From Diphasiastrum complanatum (Eukaryota; Streptophyta; Lycopodiopsida; Lycopodiales; Lycopodiaceae), in contig CM055102.1 in NCBI GenBank assembly GCA_029204225.1, forward strand, positions 5,633,520-5,697,519: 64,000 nt of DNA, given 5' to 3'. The notes under the pieces were generated by a model. It was not told the origin of the DNA. It ran no database searches and saw only the letters and a list, made by a program, of their open reading frames with translations. Position numbers and translations under genes: made by a program. Positions 60,780 through 64,000 of the stretch are shown one piece after another. The first letter of the stretch is position 1, and every line of letters begins with the position of its first letter.

Positions 60780-61710
60780 TTGTATTATTGTATCGAGAAG
60801 TCTCCTCTCACACTTGAGCAAAAGGATAAGGCTAAAAAGGCTGGACTTTGTGCTATTATTGTCTTGACAAGCATCTGTACAAGGATTGTCCTTGACACGT
60901 GGGCAAGTGACTTTATGTGTTACAACCATGTTGGGAAGGGGGCAAGGATGAGGAGATCTTGAATGAATTATTTGTCAGCGAGAGTGATGTTGACACTAGA
61001 CATGTCATGACTACTTCCATGTGGAAGATTGTTCCAGATAGTGACACTAGCATGTGAAGCTTATCAATTTCCAACCATGCTCATCTTATTTGACACCGGT
61101 TCCTCACATAACATTATTAATTTGTGTGGTCAAGAAGCTTCGCTTAGCTATTGTTCCTTCTGATTACTAATATATAGATGAGGTGCTAGATGGTAGGGGA
61201 ACAAAAGTTTGGATGAGAAAGTCTCTTGAGCATCTTTGTCAAATCAAACATATTCCGAAAAGTTGGACTTTAAAATCACAAAATTAGCTAAGCTCGATAT
61301 TCTAGGTCAGCAGTAAGTTACAAGCTTTTGCTTTGTATGCTGATGCTCAAAACAAGTTGTGTACGACTTGTGTCAAGTATTTGCATCACATACTGGCAGC
61401 TGAGGGTATGTTGATTGACCCAGCCACCTCAAGGTGGCTTTGGTTAAGAAGTGGCTAGCCTGCGGATATACGCCAATTACAATCTTTCTTGGGCTTTTGT
61501 GAGTTTTATCAAAGGTTCATTAAGAACTATCCTTGGGTAGCTGCTCCTTTAGCAGATGGTGCTACCACAGGACAATGTGCCAAGATATCTCTTTGGTATC
61601 ATGGACCATGGCTAATCGTTAAAAAATTTAACTAGGTAGCTTGCAAGTTATAGCTACCCTTGGGATGCAAGGTGCATCCAATGTTCCATGTAGCCAAAGA
61701 AAGTGCTAGA
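60780..61710 (+). pseudogene. Shrunken gypsy gag-pol remnant (family G7)
   Basis: On the + strand, in order: LTLEQKDKAKKAGLC and, one frame over, CYYCLDKHLYKDCP, a knuckle near 60850-60890; then a retropepsin motif LFDTGSSHNIINLC near 61087-61130; a jump to the RT-RNase H linker [20 protein letters not shown] and [10 protein letters not shown] near 61465-61560; and another jump to the integrase tail [24 protein letters not shown] near 61600-61695. Most of RT, RNase H and integrase core are deleted, so a complete element has collapsed to under 1 kb. Confidence 0.75.
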
Positions 61711-61767
61711 TCGGAAAGAGCGACACTAGGGAGTCAAATATGAATCCATAACATATTTGCACCGTGA

Positions 61768-61850
61768 TTCTAGAATCGCAAATCGATCATCATCGCGGTC
61801 TGAATCGTGATTCACGATTCGTTCGCGGGTCATGAATCGTGATTCGCGTT
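61768..61850. repeat. Cluster of GAATCGTGATTC palindromes
   Basis: It holds GATTCTAGAATC (near 61770-61781), AATCGTGATTCACGATT (near 61803-61819) and a further GAATCGTGATTCGCG (near 61834-61848). The motif and its inverse repeat in CG-rich sequence with AT-rich flanks. Confidence 0.75.
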
Positions 61851-62376
61851 TTATTTTTTTCTTGTTAACACGTAATACGGGTATCAGTAGAGAGAGAAAA
61901 CATAGAGGATTAAGAATAAACGGGTTTCCAATAGTTCAAGTCCAATTTCAGTAGTTTTCGAGTCCAAAACACGATTCGGTGCAACTATGGTATCTACAAC
62001 CCCTAGTTTGGAGATTATCGTACTATTGCATACACCTTGAAGACTACTTATGACATCCTTTGAGTGTTTCAAGCTATAAAACGTTCAACCGATATTGTGC
62101 TTCAATATAAGCTTCAAAACCCTTCTTGAAAAAAGTTTCTCTATTGCGGATGCTAACTATTTTTGCTAAAATACTCTGATCTAATTTATAGTTTGTTCAA
62201 AGTCTAGCAAGCTTGAGGTAACGTGAGCTTGGACTTACTTCTTTCTCATCTGAGCCTCAAATCAAATTTGGACTTACTTCCTTCTGACATTTTTTATTAG
62301 ACATATGGATGAAATTTCTTAGTTTTTGCTCTCCAATTTGATATGTGACTGATTGCACACTGCTAAAAATGCAAAG

Positions 62377-62532
62377 ATGGTAACAATCCGAATACTTATA
62401 TCTCTTGCATGTTTTCACAATTGGAGTATGTTCCAGCTTGATGTTTCTAATGCATTTCTCAATGGTTAGCTTGAGGAGGAGATTTGCATGGAGCAACCTC
62501 CAGGTTTTGTGAAAGAAGGTGACCTAATCCCA
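62377..62532 (+). pseudogene. copia RT fragment (copia-6)
   Basis: The + frame reads VTIRILISLACFHNWSMFQL and DVSNAFLNG, a stop, then LEEEICMEQPPGFVKEGDL, the RVT_2 part (QLDVxNAFLxGxLxEEVYMxQPPGF). Nothing copia-like is recognised further on either side, so it is a short fragment. Confidence 0.8.
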
Positions 62533-62971
62533 CAGGGAGCAAGAGCACATTCAAAAAAAATTATAGTGAAGGCCAATAAAATGGGTCCAACGAACACCAG
62601 CATTAAAAAAAAATGGGTACTAGACACTTGCTATGTTGAATGTAGCAACCCCTCTATGCCTTTTCTAACACTTTATGCCAACAAAACTGAGCAAAAGGTC
62701 CACAAAGTTATTTGAAACAAAATGCCTCGTGAGATATCATTTAAAATCAGAATATGAGAAGCATGAGAGATGATTAATTATGATAACAATAGACTAGTTC
62801 AGCATGCATGATACTGAAAATATTTGTCAACCATCATTGCATGTATATACAAGAATCTTGTTTCATGAAGCATTGTAAGATTCTCAAGTCATTTATACAA
62901 TGATTTATCAGTCTATGAGCCACTGCCAATCTTAGACTAGGAATTACAAATTCGCATCGGCACACACGCCC

Positions 62972-62973
<2 letters not shown>

Positions 62974-63027
<54 letters not shown>
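62974..63027. repeat. (GA)n microsatellite, 54 bp, at the intron start
   Basis: It forms the first bases of the 16.5-kb intron on the minus strand, directly after the GT of the donor. Confidence 0.97.
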
Positions 63028-63028
<1 letters not shown>

Positions 63029-63032
<4 letters not shown>

Positions 63033-63151
63033 AATGTGAACTTGTGGTTTTTGTCATGTTGACAAAGTTTGGAAGTCAAAAGAACATAGTACTTGTTGAA
63101 AACTATCTCTTGTAAGCAGCATTCTAGGATTACTCGTATTATTTCTCGGTC
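63029..63151 (-). CDS. Internal exon, NOM1/Sgd1-like protein (MA3 domain)
   Basis: 41 codons read DREIIRVILECCLQEIVFNK, then YYVLLTSKLCQHDKN and HKFTLQ. This is the central part of the MA3 domain of NOM1/Sgd1 proteins, before YSLWD in the last exon. The acceptor is ATGTGCAG at 63152-63154 and the donor CAG|GTCTCT at 63028-63027. Both edges are phase 0, so the exon is a whole number of codons. The donor is weak compared with GTAAGT. Confidence 0.88.
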
Positions 63152-63977
63152 CTGCACATGCCAACCCTTATGCTTTAGACATCTACTCCAAATGGGGTTA
63201 TGGTGAACTTGGACAAGCTTATCATTATGGGAATATAAAAGGAATTTCTCCTTTTTATAAGCACAAAATATTGCAAAAAACATATATTGATAAAGGGCTA
63301 CAATTAGAAGATCTAAATACAAAACCAAAACAATAAACTGTCATCTTGTCAATGTCGAGTATAGCTAGTATGCAGACACTTCTCCGACTACTTAAATAAG
63401 AGCAGTTAAGCAGTGTTTTACAACTTGAATATTGTGAGTACTCACTGTGAACTCCATGTATAGCATGTACTATAGGCTATTAAATCCATACCCACTTAAT
63501 AACCATCGACTCCACGCATAGCATGAAAATCTACTACAAAGTCTCATTTCACTTATTTAAAGCCAATCGTTGCTTCTTAAAAGTTCTTGTTATGTTCTCA
63601 TTATGCTTAACTTCTAAAATCAGGTAAACCATGCTATGAAATTGCAGTCTACAGGCATGAATTTAAGGTTAATTGATCAGAAGACCTGATTGTGATTCTC
63701 TCTTCACGACTTGGTTTCTAGCTTAAAAGATCTGTGTACGAAGGTTTTACTATGCCCAATCCTAAGAAGGTAAGACATTTTGAGGCTGAATGAATCACAA
63801 AGTTCCCCAGTTGAAAAGAGTCCCTTCAATGATAGCTCAAGATGATATAAATAGATAAGCCAAATTACATAATTCAAATACAAGAGAAGTGCTGTTAAAG
63901 ACCAGTAGAAGATGTTAATGCAAATGCATGACATGTGTCAATCAACAAGTTTTAAAGGCCAAAAACAGAAGAATAAC
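63152..63977 (-). other. 826-bp intron of the NOM1-like gene
   Basis: It begins GTTATT and ends GTGCAG on the minus strand. No repeat or coding sequence was recognised within. Confidence 0.75.
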
Positions 63978-64000
63978 CTGTTTCCCAGGAAGTTTCATCC
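63978..64000 (-). CDS. Upstream exon end, NOM1/Sgd1-like protein (partial)
   Basis: The minus strand reads ..GG then MKLPGKQ and a GTTATT donor. KLPGKQ joins to DREIIRVI, giving GKQDREI, the family's usual MA3 spelling at this point, in phase 0. The exon runs off the window; the MIF4G domain and N-terminus should lie to its right. Confidence 0.7.

Larger units (their letters stand above)
46522..63028 (-). other. 16,507-bp intron of the NOM1-like gene
   Basis: Read on the minus strand it begins GTCTCTCT after FTLQ (CAG) and ends TTTGCAG before YSLW. It contains an inverted-repeat element relative, at least five transposon remnants of gypsy, hAT and copia type, and an (AG)n run in the middle. 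No further exon of the host gene fits between, since the flanking protein segments are contiguous in the family. Confidence 0.82.

Overview
This window is nuclear DNA from a land plant. Evidence is the AT-rich sequence, GT-AG introns, several Ty1/copia and Ty3/gypsy LTR-retrotransposon lineages with primer-binding sites matching plant initiator-methionine tRNA, a BED-finger hAT transposase, and a degenerate CCCTAA (plant telomere type) tract beside long CA and TC microsatellites. Nested, decayed retroelements and one very long intron suggest a large genome. The species cannot be named from this sequence; a non-seed plant such as a fern is possible but unproven.

Layout. 1-4178: decayed copia element (+) with gag, protease, integrase and RT remnants, cut by a 1-kb insertion. 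4179-8344: no gene seen. 8345-11871: copia gag-protease remnant (+), an LTR-like stretch, then a copia RT-RNase H remnant (-) cut by a gypsy LTR. 11872-14900: gypsy LTR (with a minisatellite inside), primer site and protease remnant. 14908-17366: copia RNase H, RT and integrase (-). 17362-28899: two gypsy copies of one family (-), overlapping in integrase, flanking a 2.6-kb stretch with a decayed transposase-like gene (19723-22349, +). 28900-45540: LTR and gag remnants, foldback/MITE-like elements, tandem repeats, microsatellites, a solo LTR with perfect 5-bp target duplication, and a 699-bp inverted-repeat element.

46069-64000: the only probable host gene found. Three exons on the minus strand (63978-64000 partial, 63029-63151, 46069-46521) encode the MA3 region and C-terminus of a nucleolar MIF4G-domain protein (NOM1/Sgd1 type, ribosome biogenesis). 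The two larger exons join in phase 0 across a 16,507-bp intron. That intron holds a gypsy remnant (48243-50103), a better-preserved gypsy element with gag and pol but no integrase (50788-55183), a hAT transposase pseudogene (55464-59108) itself split by another gypsy element (56095-58601), a shrunken gypsy remnant (60780-61710) and a copia RT fragment (62377-62532). Its 5' splice site abuts a (CT)n microsatellite.

Apart from the host gene, nearly everything recognisable is mobile-element derived and mostly broken. The intron tract is a layered insertion record: the hAT gene was there before the gypsy element that splits it.
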